From positions 1 to 64,000 of the forward strand of contig NZ_QJSX01000015.1 of the NCBI RefSeq assembly GCF_003217515.1: DNA of 64,000 nt. Reading direction: 5' to 3'. Below the pieces are notes generated by a model. That model ran no database searches, had not been told where the DNA came from, and was given only the letters and a program-made list of their open reading frames with translations. Positions 6,269 through 14,678 of this stretch are shown in pieces (within the stretch, counting starts at the first letter, position 1; the number at the start of each line of letters is the position of its first letter). Origin of the DNA: Deinococcus yavapaiensis KR-236. Lineage in GTDB: Bacteria; Deinococcota; Deinococci; Deinococcales; Deinococcaceae. The translations under genes and the position numbers were made by a program.

Positions 6269-8365
6269 TCAAGGCGAGCCGACGCTGTTGAGCAAGCTCC
6301 ACTTGCCGCCGACCTTGGCGCCGAGGCCCGCTTTGCCGCCCTCGTCGATCTTGAGGCCGAGCGTCGCGCCCGCCTCGGCGAGGGTACCGACGTCCTTGAA
6401 CTCGCCTTGGCCGTCGAGGGTGACGTACATGCCCATGGCGCCCTTCGCGCCCAGGGCGGTGCCCGGGATGGTCACGCCCAACTCGGCGCCTGCCGCGACC
6501 GTCACGGCGTCGTTCACGAAGTTCTTCTCGACCTTGCCGAACGCGGCGAGCCAACCGGGCGTCGACAACTTCAAGGAGACGGTTTCGCACGCGACGCTGA
6601 TCTCGACGATCTTGAACGACGCCTTGAGCGCGGCCGTGCCGAACAAGTCCTTGCAAGAAGCGGTGCGGTCGAACTTGATGTCCTCGGCGACCTTCACGGG
6701 GGGCGTCACGGTCGCTTGCGGAACGCACTTGTCTTGGAACTTCTCGACGTCCTGCGCCCAGATCATGGCGTCGTAGACGAGGTTCGTGAACGCCGCCAAG
6801 GCGCCCTTCTCGGCTTGCAGCGAGGCGAGTTCGTGCCACGAAGGGTCGCTGTAGTTGGCGGCGAGCCCGGTCGAAAGGCGGTACGTCGCCTCGGCCGCTT
6901 TGGCAAGGTCGGTGGCTTGCGCGTGCATCGCGCCGCGCCACGAGTTGTTCGCGCCCGAAAGTGCGGGTACGCACAGATCGCGGAAGGTCTTGTCGTAATC
7001 CGAGCTCGCGCTCGCCTGCTTCATGATGTTCGAGATCGTGCAGCCACCCTCGCAGTGCCAGAAGTTCGTCCAGATGTCCGAGACGGCCGCGCGGCTCTTG
7101 GCGTGCGCCCGCCACAGCGGCTTGATTCTGGGGGCGTCGTCGGCTCTGTAGATCGCCCGTAACAAGAGGTCGCGTCGTTGCTGCACGAGTCGCGTCGGTT
7201 CCTGACGGCCTCGAATCACCTGTTGAAGTTCTTGCTGCCGCTCGCTCATGGCGTCGTCTTGGGCGCGCAATTCCTCGAGAAGCTTTTTGTAGCTCGGCAG
7301 AAGTTGCACGGCTTCGACGGGCGTTTGCGGCAGTTTGAGGTTCGGAAGGTTGAAGGACTTGCCGCGCGACACGTCGAACACGAACTCGGACGGACGGAAG
7401 GTTTCTTTCGGAGCGTCCTCGTCGGGTTCGGGCTGCGGCGTTTCCACGACGGCTTCCGGCGGCACCGGCGTGCCGGGCTTGGCGGTCTCGGCGGCCGTGC
7501 GTCGCACGCCTCGTCGCGCGGCGATCAAGGCCTCGTTCGTCTTGCCTTGGCAGGTCAAGGTCCGCGCGAGGTTTTGCTGTGCCTCGGCGAGGTTGGGCGC
7601 GAGTTGCGAGGCCGTTCGAAGCGCCGTTTCCGCTTCCGTGAAGCGTCCCAGACCGATCAGGGCGTAACCTTGGTTGTTGAGAAGCGTGGCCTTGACGGGC
7701 CAGCCGAGCACGCCTTCGCCAAGCGGCAGTTTCTCGGCGGCGGCCAGCACCACGAGGGCTTCTTGGTTCATTCGAAAGTGTGAAAGGGCGCCGGCGAGGT
7801 TCACGAGCACGTCGGCGTTCTTCGGCGCGAGGCGGTGCGCGGCGATCAAGGCGGCCAGGGCCGCGCTGTGCTGTCCGGCGAGGCTGGCCTCGAACGCCGC
7901 TCGGCTCGCCTTGGCGGCGTCCTTGGCGTCGGCGCTCGCGCGAAAGGCTTTCATGCCGGCGGGCTCGTTCTTGTCGAGCCACGCCTCGGCGCGTCCCAAC
8001 GCCTCCGCGAGGTCTTTCGGCGCGGGAATCGCTTTTGAAGGCGCTTTGGCCTCCGCCTCGGCGGCTTGCAGAAACGTGGGGCGCAGCCGTTCGTACGACG
8101 CGCGCTCGGGGTTGCCTTGAGGAAGCTTCGCGACTTCGGTGTCGAAGCGGCGCAAGCGGTCGCGCGCCATCGTCGGGCCCGGCGCCCAGCATCCCAGAAT
8201 TCGCTCGCGGTCGAGGTCTTGACGCATCTCGCTCGCTTGCGGCAACGGGTTCGCGTCGCTCCACGCACGCAAGACGGTGGCGCCGGAAGCGGGCGCGCCT
8301 TGCGCGACCGCGCCCGACGCGCAAGCCCCCAAAAGGGCGAAGCACAACACAGAGGTTCGAATCAT
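6269..8365 (-). CDS. secreted TPR-repeat protein
   Basis: A 698-residue protein with a signal peptide ending near AVAQGAPASG. Tetratricopeptide-type repeats at about residues 155-270 include LAALIAAHRLAPKNADVLVN, LLNNQGYALIGLGRFTEAE and ALRTASQLAPNLAEA. A Pro/Glu-rich linker follows at about 290-315. A C-terminal part of about 350 residues has eight or so scattered cysteines and ends in a Gly-rich beta segment. I do not recognise the C-terminal part. The start at 8365 has AAAGGA about 9 nt upstream. It lies 27 bp after the second cupin, so it is in the same transcript. Probably a periplasmic or surface scaffold; function not known. Confidence 0.75.
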   Translation of the reverse strand: MIRTSVLCFALLGACASGAVAQGAPASGATVLRAWSDANPLPQASEMRQDLDRERILGCWAPGPTMARDRLRRFDTEVAKLPQGNPERASYERLRPTFLQAAEAEAKAPSKAIPAPKDLAEALGRAEAWLDKNEPAGMKAFRASADAKDAAKASRAAFEASLAGQHSAALAALIAAHRLAPKNADVLVNLAGALSHFRMNQEALVVLAAAEKLPLGEGVLGWPVKATLLNNQGYALIGLGRFTEAETALRTASQLAPNLAEAQQNLARTLTCQGKTNEALIAARRGVRRTAAETAKPGTPVPPEAVVETPQPEPDEDAPKETFRPSEFVFDVSRGKSFNLPNLKLPQTPVEAVQLLPSYKKLLEELRAQDDAMSERQQELQQVIRGRQEPTRLVQQRRDLLLRAIYRADDAPRIKPLWRAHAKSRAAVSDIWTNFWHCEGGCTISNIMKQASASSDYDKTFRDLCVPALSGANNSWRGAMHAQATDLAKAAEATYRLSTGLAANYSDPSWHELASLQAEKGALAAFTNLVYDAMIWAQDVEKFQDKCVPQATVTPPVKVAEDIKFDRTASCKDLFGTAALKASFKIVEISVACETVSLKLSTPGWLAAFGKVEKNFVNDAVTVAAGAELGVTIPGTALGAKGAMGMYVTLDGQGEFKDVGTLAEAGATLGLKIDEGGKAGLGAKVGGKWSLLNSVGSP

Positions 8366-8392
8366 CGGAAAAGTCCTTTCACGAGCAGGCGA

Positions 8393-8863
8393 TCAAGGCA
8401 AGGGCGGCAGGAGCGAGAGACCGTGTTCCTCGGCGACTTGGGCGACGTCGGACGAAGAGGGGCCGCCGGAGGCTTCGAACAAGCGTGCGAGTTGCGCGCA
8501 AAAACGCTCGAACCCCGCCGGATTGGCCAACAGGTACAACCGTGCCGACTCGGACGAATCGTTGCGGTGCGTGTGCGGGACGTCGGCCGGCAGAAAGACG
8601 ACGTCGCCCGAGCGGGCCGTGAACCACCCTTGGGGCGTCCACACTTGCAGTTCGCCCGACAGCATCACGAAGACTTCGTCCTCGCGGTGATGCACGTGCG
8701 GCGGCGGCCCACCGCCAGGCTCCACGGTCAGGAGCCCGAGCGAAAACACGCCGTCGGTGTCGTCGTCGGTGAGCAGGAACGTCACGCGCTCCAGGCCGAC
8801 GACGTGCGTCTCGCCTTCACCCGCACGAACGAGTTTGGGCCGCACGTTGATCGATGTGGTCAT
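8393..8863 (-). CDS. cupin-domain protein (copy 2)
   Basis: A 156-residue cupin. Motif 1 is PPPHVHHREDEVFVMLSGE (His, His, Glu metal-ligand pattern) and motif 2 is VVFLPADVPHTHRN. The tail AGFERFCAQL aligns with AGFERFLREV of the cupin at 3981, so the two are related. The ATG at 8863 overlaps the stop of a 21-codon upstream frame (ATGA), suggesting coupled translation; GGAAG also lies 7 nt upstream. It is divergent from the LuxR-type ATPase regulator at 9059 and precedes the TPR gene. The cupin-next-to-regulator arrangement mirrors 3981-5241. Ligand unknown. Confidence 0.8.
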   Translation of the reverse strand: MTTSINVRPKLVRAGEGETHVVGLERVTFLLTDDDTDGVFSLGLLTVEPGGGPPPHVHHREDEVFVMLSGELQVWTPQGWFTARSGDVVFLPADVPHTHRNDSSESARLYLLANPAGFERFCAQLARLFEASGGPSSSDVAQVAEEHGLSLLPPLP

Positions 8864-8925
8864 GAAAGGCTTCCGACCCGCCCGTTCGGGGCGGTAGGTG
8901 CGAATCCGAGGAAAGGATTGTTCAC
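8860..8925 (-). CDS. 21-residue leader peptide candidate before cupin
   Basis: A GTG at 8925 has AAGGAG exactly 6 nt upstream and opens 21 codons (VNNPFLGFAPTAPNGRVGSL plus Ser). The stop overlaps the ATG of cupin copy 2 as ATGA. The strong ribosome binding site, the precise overlap and the lack of a comparably good site for the cupin itself argue that this is translated. It could be a coupling or leader peptide, or the cupin could really start here in another frame after an error. No known small protein matches. Confidence 0.45.
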   Translation of the reverse strand: MNNPFLGFAPTAPNGRVGSLS

Positions 8926-9047
8926 GTGCTTCTCCTTCCGGCACCTTCTCGGTGCGGTGACGCAACGATAAGAAGTGGGCCGTGGTTGAAGCGTGGTTGT
9001 GGTGCGCTCTGGCCTCACGGTCACATCGAAGCGTCGGTCGCTCGCGT

Positions 9048-9053
9048 TACCAT
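9048..9053 (+). promoter_or_regulatory. possible -10 of LuxR-type regulator
   Basis: TACCAT lies 5 nt before ATG 9059, close to the 6-7 nt spacing of the leaderless promoters elsewhere in the window. No good -35. No ribosome binding site precedes this ATG. Confidence 0.35.
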
Positions 9054-9058
9054 CGGAC

Positions 9059-11377
9059 ATGACCAAAGCTCGGGCCTTCGCCGACCCGATCCGCTTCGTG
9101 GCGCTTCCGGACCCGATGACGTCCCTCGTGGGACGGGAGCACGAAGTGGCCCGCGTTCGCGCCATCTTGAATTGGCCGCAAGTCTCGTTGCTGACGCTCA
9201 CCGGACCGGGCGGCGTGGGCAAGACGAGGCTGGCGATCGAGGTCGCACGTCAACTCGCCGGACAGTACGCGGACGGCGCGGTGTTCGTGCCGCTCGCGCC
9301 CGTGCAGCGTCACGAAGACGTCCTCGCGGTGATCGCGCAGACCCTCGGGTTGCAGGAGTCCGTCCGTCCGACCCTGGACGTGGTGGGCGCGTTCTTGCGC
9401 GACCGCCAGATGCTGCTCGTCCTCGACAACTTCGAGCACGTCCTCGACGCTGCCGAGGACGTGTCGGCCTTGTTGCGCGCCGCGCCCGACCTCACGGTGC
9501 TCGTGACGAGCCGAGCGTGCTTGAAGTTGTACGGCGAGCACGAACTTCCCGTGCCGCCGCTGTCGTTGCCGTCCGAGGGCGAATCCGGGGAAGCGGGGCA
9601 GTTGTTCGTCGAGCGTGTTCGCGCGGTCATGCCGTCGTTCACGCTCGCGCCCGACAACGCTTCCGTGATCGAGGACATCTGTCGGCGGGTCGACGGCTTG
9701 CCGCTCGCGATCGAACTCGCTGCCGCCCGCGCTCGGCTGCTGCCGTTGCGCGCCCTTCTGGCACGCCTCGACAACCGCTTGGGACTCTTGGCGGGCGGCG
9801 CGCGTGACTTGCCCGCCCGCCAACAAACGCTTCGAGCGACCCTGGACTGGAGCCACGACCTGCTGGACCCGCACGAGCAAGCCTTGTTCGCGCGGCTCGG
9901 GGTCTTCGTGGGCGGCTGGACGTGGGAAGCGGCCGAGGCGATTTGCCGCACGTCCGACGACCACGACGTGCTCGACGGGCTCGCGTCCCTCGTGGAAAAG
10001 AGCCTCGTGCAACGCACGGACGTTTCCGGAGAAGCGCGGTTCGGCATGCTGGAGACGCTGCGCGAATACGCTTTGGAAAAGTTGGCGCACCGCCAGGAGG
10101 ACGCTTGGATGCGCGAGCGGCACGCTCGGCACTTCGCGCGCTGGAGCGAGCAAGCCCGCCTAGGTTTGGAAGGACCGGGGCAGTTGGAGTGGCTCGGGCA
10201 GGTCGAAGCGGAGCAGCCCAACGTCCTCGCGGCCGTTCGCGAGCGCGCGCAAGCGCGCGACTTCGACACGGTGGCGCGTGTCGCCTGGAATTTGGGCTGG
10301 GCGTGGGCGGTGCGCGTCGACGACCGTGCCGAGCGCGTGCTGGAGGACGTGATGCGGCTCGATCCGCCTCGAACCGCGCACTTGGCGCGGTTGCTGTACG
10401 CGCGCTCGTGGTTGATGTTCCGCCGCGGTCGCTTCGAGCTGGCCGTGGAGCACGCGGCGCAGTGCCTGGCGTTGTTTCACGAATGTGAAGATGTCGTCGG
10501 GGAAGGGTACGCCTCCATGCTGCTCGGGATGGACCTCCTGCCGTATCGGGAGCGGTCCTCGGAGGGCGTGCGGGCGTGCGAAGTCGCCCTCGGGGTGGCG
10601 CGTCAGCGGCGGTTGCCGTGGCTGGAAATCATCGCCAACAGCGTCGCGGGCTGGCTGCACATGATCAGCGACCGCATGGACGAAGCCGAGCGCTCCTTGC
10701 TCGCCGCGCTCGCCCTCGGAGCGGCGAGCGGCGAGCAGAACGTCATGACGTGGAACCGGATCGCGCTCGCCGCGTGGCACGCGCGAAGAGGCGAGGTCGA
10801 GGCGGCCGCCCGCCTGCTGCGAGACGGTCTCGCGAGCGGCGAGCGCATGAACGATCCGGCCGTGACCGCCGCGTGCTTGCACGGCTTGGCTGCAGTCGCC
10901 GCCTTGGACAGAGCCGATGAGCTGGCCGCCCACCTGCTCGGCGCGGCCGAGGGTCTGCGAAGCGTTCGGAACATCTCGCCTCAAACCGAACCCGCTTTGT
11001 TCGGGCCGTTGCTCGACGGTTCGCGTGCGCGGCTCGGTGAAGCCGCGTTCGGCGCCGCGCTCGACCGAGGCCGCTCGTGGCGACTCGTGGAAGCGATCGA
11101 GGCGGCAGCCCGCATCGGGACGTCTTCGGCGTGCGCCGCCTCGGAAAGCGCGGCGCCGCCGAGCGCTTCGCGAGACGGGGACGTGACGCGCCTCACGCCG
11201 AGCGAACGCGACGTCTTGCAGCTCATCGCGGCAGGATTGAGCAACAAGCAAATCGCGGCGCGGCGCGGCACGGGCTTGTACACCGTGAACGATCAAGTAC
11301 GCGCGATCTTCTCGAAGCTCGGCGTTCCGAATCGCGCGTCGGCCACTCGGTACGCCTTGGAGCACGGGCTCGTCTGA
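9059..11377 (+). CDS. LuxR-type regulator with NB-ARC-like ATPase and TPR region
   Basis: A 772-residue signal-transduction ATPase. The P-loop GPGGVGKTRLAIEVA is near residue 50, Walker B LLVLDNFEHVLDA near 120, and the helical GLPLAIELAAARARLLPLR motif near 220. A winged-helix and TPR-like middle follows, then a LuxR/GerE helix-turn-helix at about 705-768 (LTPSERDVLQLIAAGLSNKQ; VRAIFSKLGVPNRASATRYA). This layout is that of AfsR/LAL-type regulators, which respond to an unknown ligand and activate transcription after ATP-dependent oligomerisation. The ATG at 9059 fits the family N-terminus; a GTG at 8993 would add 22 residues. It is divergent from the cupin-TPR operon, its most likely target. 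Confidence 0.82.
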   Translation: MTKARAFADPIRFVALPDPMTSLVGREHEVARVRAILNWPQVSLLTLTGPGGVGKTRLAIEVARQLAGQYADGAVFVPLAPVQRHEDVLAVIAQTLGLQESVRPTLDVVGAFLRDRQMLLVLDNFEHVLDAAEDVSALLRAAPDLTVLVTSRACLKLYGEHELPVPPLSLPSEGESGEAGQLFVERVRAVMPSFTLAPDNASVIEDICRRVDGLPLAIELAAARARLLPLRALLARLDNRLGLLAGGARDLPARQQTLRATLDWSHDLLDPHEQALFARLGVFVGGWTWEAAEAICRTSDDHDVLDGLASLVEKSLVQRTDVSGEARFGMLETLREYALEKLAHRQEDAWMRERHARHFARWSEQARLGLEGPGQLEWLGQVEAEQPNVLAAVRERAQARDFDTVARVAWNLGWAWAVRVDDRAERVLEDVMRLDPPRTAHLARLLYARSWLMFRRGRFELAVEHAAQCLALFHECEDVVGEGYASMLLGMDLLPYRERSSEGVRACEVALGVARQRRLPWLEIIANSVAGWLHMISDRMDEAERSLLAALALGAASGEQNVMTWNRIALAAWHARRGEVEAAARLLRDGLASGERMNDPAVTAACLHGLAAVAALDRADELAAHLLGAAEGLRSVRNISPQTEPALFGPLLDGSRARLGEAAFGAALDRGRSWRLVEAIEAAARIGTSSACAASESAAPPSASRDGDVTRLTPSERDVLQLIAAGLSNKQIAARRGTGLYTVNDQVRAIFSKLGVPNRASATRYALEHGLV

Positions 11378-11404
11378 CGTCGGGGCCCCGGTCCGATCGC
11401 GTTC

Positions 11405-11430
11405 GCGCGGCGAAACGTCGTTCGCCGCGC
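11405..11430 (+). terminator. hairpin after LuxR-type regulator
   Basis: 10-bp GC-rich stem (11405-11414 with 11421-11430) with a 6-nt loop, 28 bp after the stop codon. No T-run follows. Confidence 0.5.
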
Positions 11431-11473
11431 TTGGCGCCGTGCGTGACGGGCCCTCTCCCTGGGTCTCCGGTTG

Positions 11474-12210
11474 TCAGCGAGACAGGCGGAAGACGCGCAG
11501 GTAGTCGAAGTTGGCGATGTATCCGGCGCCCCACAAGGCGACCAGCCCCACCCGCGCGTTCGCGCCGAGTCGGTGCGTCCACGTGCCGCCCAGCTCCCAA
11601 GTTCGGCCGTCCGTACTGGTGTACGCCGTGTACTGCTCCTCGCCTTCGATCGTGCGCTTCACGAGCCGCAGCCAAGAGGTGGGAGCGGCAGGACCCGCGA
11701 GGGCGTAGTTGATGTTCGGAAAGCCTCGGTTCGCGTTGTCGCTCGTCGCCTTCACGAAGAGCGCGGCCCGCGTCGCTCCAAGAGCGCCGACGGTCAGCCG
11801 GACGAAATTCCGGTCGTCACCGTACACTACCAAGCCCGCCTCCACCGCGTCGGGCAACGGGAAATTCAGCCGCGTCTCGACCACGTAGTCTCCCTGGGGC
11901 GCGCCGTTCAACAAGGCGGGCGCCGTCGCGTCGACAAGGTCGCCTTTCGAGGTCGTGAGTCGCAGCATCCCTCCGGACAAGCCGACGTCGACGGGGCCAC
12001 GCACCCACCTCCACCGAGCATTCAGGCGGACGTTGGCGAACTCGTCCGACAAGCTCGGCAACGCCACGCCGAGTCAGTCGATCGGGGGGCCACGACGGGT
12101 GGAAGCTTCACCTCGCCTGCCTTGAGCGCCGGGGCGCGTTGCGTTCCTTCCGAGGGGCCTCGGCCGTGACGCACGGTCGGCCATCCTCCGACCCAATCCA
12201 AGGGACCGAC
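11474..12210 (-). pseudogene. 3' remnant of a glycoside hydrolase family 43-like gene
   Basis: The last 197 codons (VALPSLSDEFANVRLNARW to FDYLRVFRLSR) read as a C-terminal concanavalin-like (GH43 C-terminal/DUF1349) domain, but the frame opens right after a stop at 12074-12076 with no ribosome binding site. In a shifted minus frame directly upstream, GPLDWVGGWPTVRHGRGPS (about 12205-12145) matches the WV.GWP.V..GRGP segment that precedes this domain in GH43 beta-xylosidases and arabinosidases. So the two parts belong to one gene with a frameshift near 12065-12076, and the catalytic N-terminal part is absent. Decay is the best reading; the family call comes from these motifs only. Confidence 0.6.
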
Positions 12211-12215
12211 GAGAC

Positions 12216-13375
12216 TTGGCATGCCTGCGGCAATTGCCGGTGCTGCACTCGACGTTCGCGGGCCTTTCGCGCATGGGGCTGCTGACGGATTTGCTGGCAC
12301 ACGCGGACTGCGCGCTCAGCGACGTGGACGCGCTCGGTCCTGTCGGTTCGGCGATGTCGATGGTAGGAGAGTTGGAACTCGGCGTGGCCGTGCTGTTCGA
12401 CTTCGGCAGTTGGAGCGGACGGCTGGGGCGGCATGAGGCGGCGCGAAAAGCGACCGAGCGGTGCCTCGCGCGACTCGAGCGGCTCGGCGAGCGGGAAGGT
12501 CGCGTGTACGTTTTGACGCTCGCGAATCTCGGGGAGTGCTTCGAGCACGAGGGCGACATGGTGGCCGCGGAACGCTGCTACCGAGAGGCAGTCGCGTTGA
12601 GCGGTCGACATGACAGCGGCGTGCAGTGCGTCGCTCTTCGTTGCCTCGCGGCCGTGCTCGCCCACCGGGGATGCTTCGAGGACGCCGAAGCACTGGTCGA
12701 CCGCACTCTGGCCTTGCCGGACCTCGACGCCTACCACACGGTGATGATTCGCGTCGGCTTGGCCGACCTGTTGCTGCGCTGCACGTCAGTCCGAGCGGGC
12801 GAAGCGCTGGAACTCCCGCTGAGCGCCCGCTTGAGAATCACGCCGAGGTACGAAGGCGTCTTGTGGCCACGCGTGCTCGCCGTGCAGGCGCGCGCGGCGT
12901 TGCACTCGAACCGAGCCGACCTCGCCTTGAGCTCCTCCGAGGAAGGTCTGACGCGCATCGGCGACGATCACCGTCCGCGTGAAGTCGTCGAGTTGCAGTG
13001 CGCTCGCGCTCAGGCGCTCGCTCGACAAGGCCGAATCGAGGAGGCGTTTCGCACGCTTCAACATGCTCTGCGGAGTGCCCTCGCCGCTCAGTCGAACTCC
13101 GGCCTCTCGGAATCGCGGGCTTGCTGCTGCGCTCGGGCGGACGCGAGGCCGAAGGGAACGTCATCTTGGAGTCCTTGCTCTCCACGCCCGGTCTGGCGGC
13201 GCATCTCGTACGGACGATTTGCGAAGCCCGGCAACGGCGGTCGAGAGGGCCACGCGAAGCAAGCGGCAGCTTCGCGGAGTTGTACGCTTGCGCCGAGTGG
13301 GGCGCCTCGCTCGAAATTTCTTCGGTGCTCGGCGACCGCGCTCGTTCCACTGAAGTTTGCGAGCACGACCGATAA
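12216..13375 (+). pseudogene. 3' remnant of a large TPR-containing transcriptional regulator
   Basis: The reading from 12216 (LACLRQLPVLHSTFAG...) is a helical TPR series (LERLGEREGRVYVLTLANLG; MVAAERCYREAVALSG; CFEDAEALVDRTLALP; LARQGRIEEAFRTLQHAL) such as fills the C-terminal half of AfsR/MalT-like regulators. It has no proper start codon or ribosome site and no ATPase or DNA-binding part. Near 13085-13110 the homology moves to another frame (LGIAGLLLRSGGREAEGNV), showing at least one frameshift. It abuts the GH43 remnant on the opposite strand at about 12210, so both genes were cut at one junction. The exact end is uncertain. Confidence 0.6.
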
Positions 13376-13471
13376 GTCGGAGCGAATCGCGACGAGCGAT
13401 CGGATGTCGATCCACGAGCAGTTCGACGTTCGTTGATTCCACCTTTTACCGGAGACCCCGGCGGGAGCGTT

Positions 13472-13506
13472 CTGAAATGCCCAAATGCATCCGCGATGCA
13501 TTTCAG
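13472..13506. other. overlapping alternative hairpins
   Basis: CTGAAATGC at 13472-13480 can pair with GCATTTCAG at 13498-13506. AAATGCAT at 13483-13490 can instead pair with ATGCATTT at 13496-13503. The two structures exclude each other. It lies between the decayed regulator and the tRNA terminator. Confidence 0.5.
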
Positions 13507-13534
13507 CTTGCCTCGGCATGGACGACAAAAGAAG

Positions 13535-13557
13535 AAACCCCGTCGCGGACGGGGTTT
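13535..13557 (-). terminator. rho-independent terminator of tRNA operon
   Basis: 10-bp stem (13535-13544 with 13548-13557), 3-nt loop, followed in the minus-strand transcript by a U-rich stretch (CTTCTTTTG). It lies 5 bp downstream of the last tRNA. Confidence 0.85.
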
Positions 13558-13561
13558 TCTC

Positions 13562-13636
13562 TGGAGCCAGGGGTGAGAATCGAACTCACGACCTACCGAT
13601 TACGAATCGGTTGCTCTACCGCTGAGCTACACTGGC
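13562..13636 (-). tRNA. tRNA-Thr (anticodon CGT)
   Basis: A 75-nt cloverleaf including an encoded CCA. The D arm is AGCTCAGCGGTAGAGC, the anticodon stem CCGAT/ATCGG encloses loop TCGTAAT, and the T loop is GTTCGATTC. Anticodon CGT reads ACG. The acceptor stem has one apparent mismatch at position 6. Third gene of the operon. Confidence 0.93.
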
Positions 13637-13639
13637 GGG

Positions 13640-13715
<76 letters not shown>

Positions 13716-13716
13716 G

Positions 13717-13794
<78 letters not shown>

Positions 13795-13830
13795 AACCGT
13801 GCCTCGAGGGCGTTCCTCTCAGCGGGATCA

Positions 13831-13859
13831 AGTCTAGCGGGGGGGCCTTCTTCTGTCAA
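13831..13859 (-). promoter_or_regulatory. promoter of the Asp-Phe-Thr tRNA operon
   Basis: On the minus strand, TTGACA (13859-13854) and TAGACT (13836-13831) are separated by 17 bp, a near-consensus vegetative promoter. The -10 lies about 37 bp before the 5' end of tRNA-Asp. Confidence 0.9.
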
Positions 13860-13904
13860 CACTTTTGTCGCCAGGGCACGTTTGACCGAGGAAAGCTCGG
13901 GAAA

Positions 13905-14666
13905 TCAAAAGGGAGCGACGCGGCAAGTCGTGACCGGCTGTTCGAGTTCGGGCCGCACCATGATTTCGAGGTACTGACGGTTGGACAACGCGTCGATCAT
14001 GGCGAAGTCGCCGCTTTCGTGCACGAGGATGCCGCCTTGCATCTGCGTGTGTCCGTACACGCCGAACCGCACGCCGCTCGCTCGCACGAGGTCGGGAGTG
14101 TCACGCCACCATGTCTTGTGGGTGGAGTCGGCGTAGAAGAGATCGTCGTAGAACGCCATGCTCGGTAGCGGCCCGACGTGCGCGAACTGCAAGTTGCCGA
14201 CGCGCAACTCTCGTACGAACGTCGTGAACCACGCGCGAAGGTGTTCGGGCAGATACACGCCGCCCCGCCCGGGATCGAACTCGGTGTGAATGACGCCGCC
14301 GCCCGTGCCGAGCAGATAATTGGTGTTGAGCACGGCGTCGTCGTGATTGCCGAGCAGGATGTGAACGTGGCCGCCACTCGCCTCGGCGAAGGTCTTGAGC
14401 TTCTCCAGGTGCTGCACTTGCGCGCGCGCGGCGAGAAAGAGGTGCTCGGGATTCGCGAAGTCGAACTCGGGCCGTCCCGCCAGGCGCGCGTACTCCGAGC
14501 GGCTCTTGGGGTGAACGAGGTCGCCCATCAACACGACTTGAAAGAGACCGTTCTTCAAAGGCGCGGTGGGCAGACCGTTCGCGTCGACGGCGTAAGCGGC
14601 GCGAAGCGCCGCCCAAAGCGTCGTCCAGTCCGCGTGGACGTCGCCGATGGAGATGAACTTGTGCAT
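13905..14666 (-). CDS. calcineurin-like metallophosphoesterase
   Basis: A 253-residue protein with the full metallophosphoesterase motif set in order: GDVHADW near residue 8, GDLVHPKSR near 48, GNHDD near 107, a later HVG, and GHTQMQGG near 217. These place two metal ions for phosphoester hydrolysis. The substrate is unknown; PrpE-like protein phosphatases and nucleotide phosphatases share this core. ATG 14666 is preferred; a GTG at 14678, touching the upstream stop, would add four residues. It follows the DdrA-like gene by a few bases, so both are one transcript. Possible link to DNA ends or nucleotides is inference only. Confidence 0.8.
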   Translation of the reverse strand: MHKFISIGDVHADWTTLWAALRAAYAVDANGLPTAPLKNGLFQVVLMGDLVHPKSRSEYARLAGRPEFDFANPEHLFLAARAQVQHLEKLKTFAEASGGHVHILLGNHDDAVLNTNYLLGTGGGVIHTEFDPGRGGVYLPEHLRAWFTTFVRELRVGNLQFAHVGPLPSMAFYDDLFYADSTHKTWWRDTPDLVRASGVRFGVYGHTQMQGGILVHESGDFAMIDALSNRQYLEIMVRPELEQPVTTCRVAPF

Positions 14667-14678
14667 GCTCGTCGACAC

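Noticed and set aside
5364..8345. single 993-codon minus-strand protein
   Set aside because: The first two thirds read antisense-like Arg-rich sequence in the wrong frame of the TPR gene; the real gene begins at 6164 with a ribosome site and signal peptide.
8993..9058. N-terminal extension of the LuxR-type regulator from GTG 8993
   Set aside because: The added residues are unlike the family N-terminus and lie in the divergent promoter region; kept only as an alternative start.
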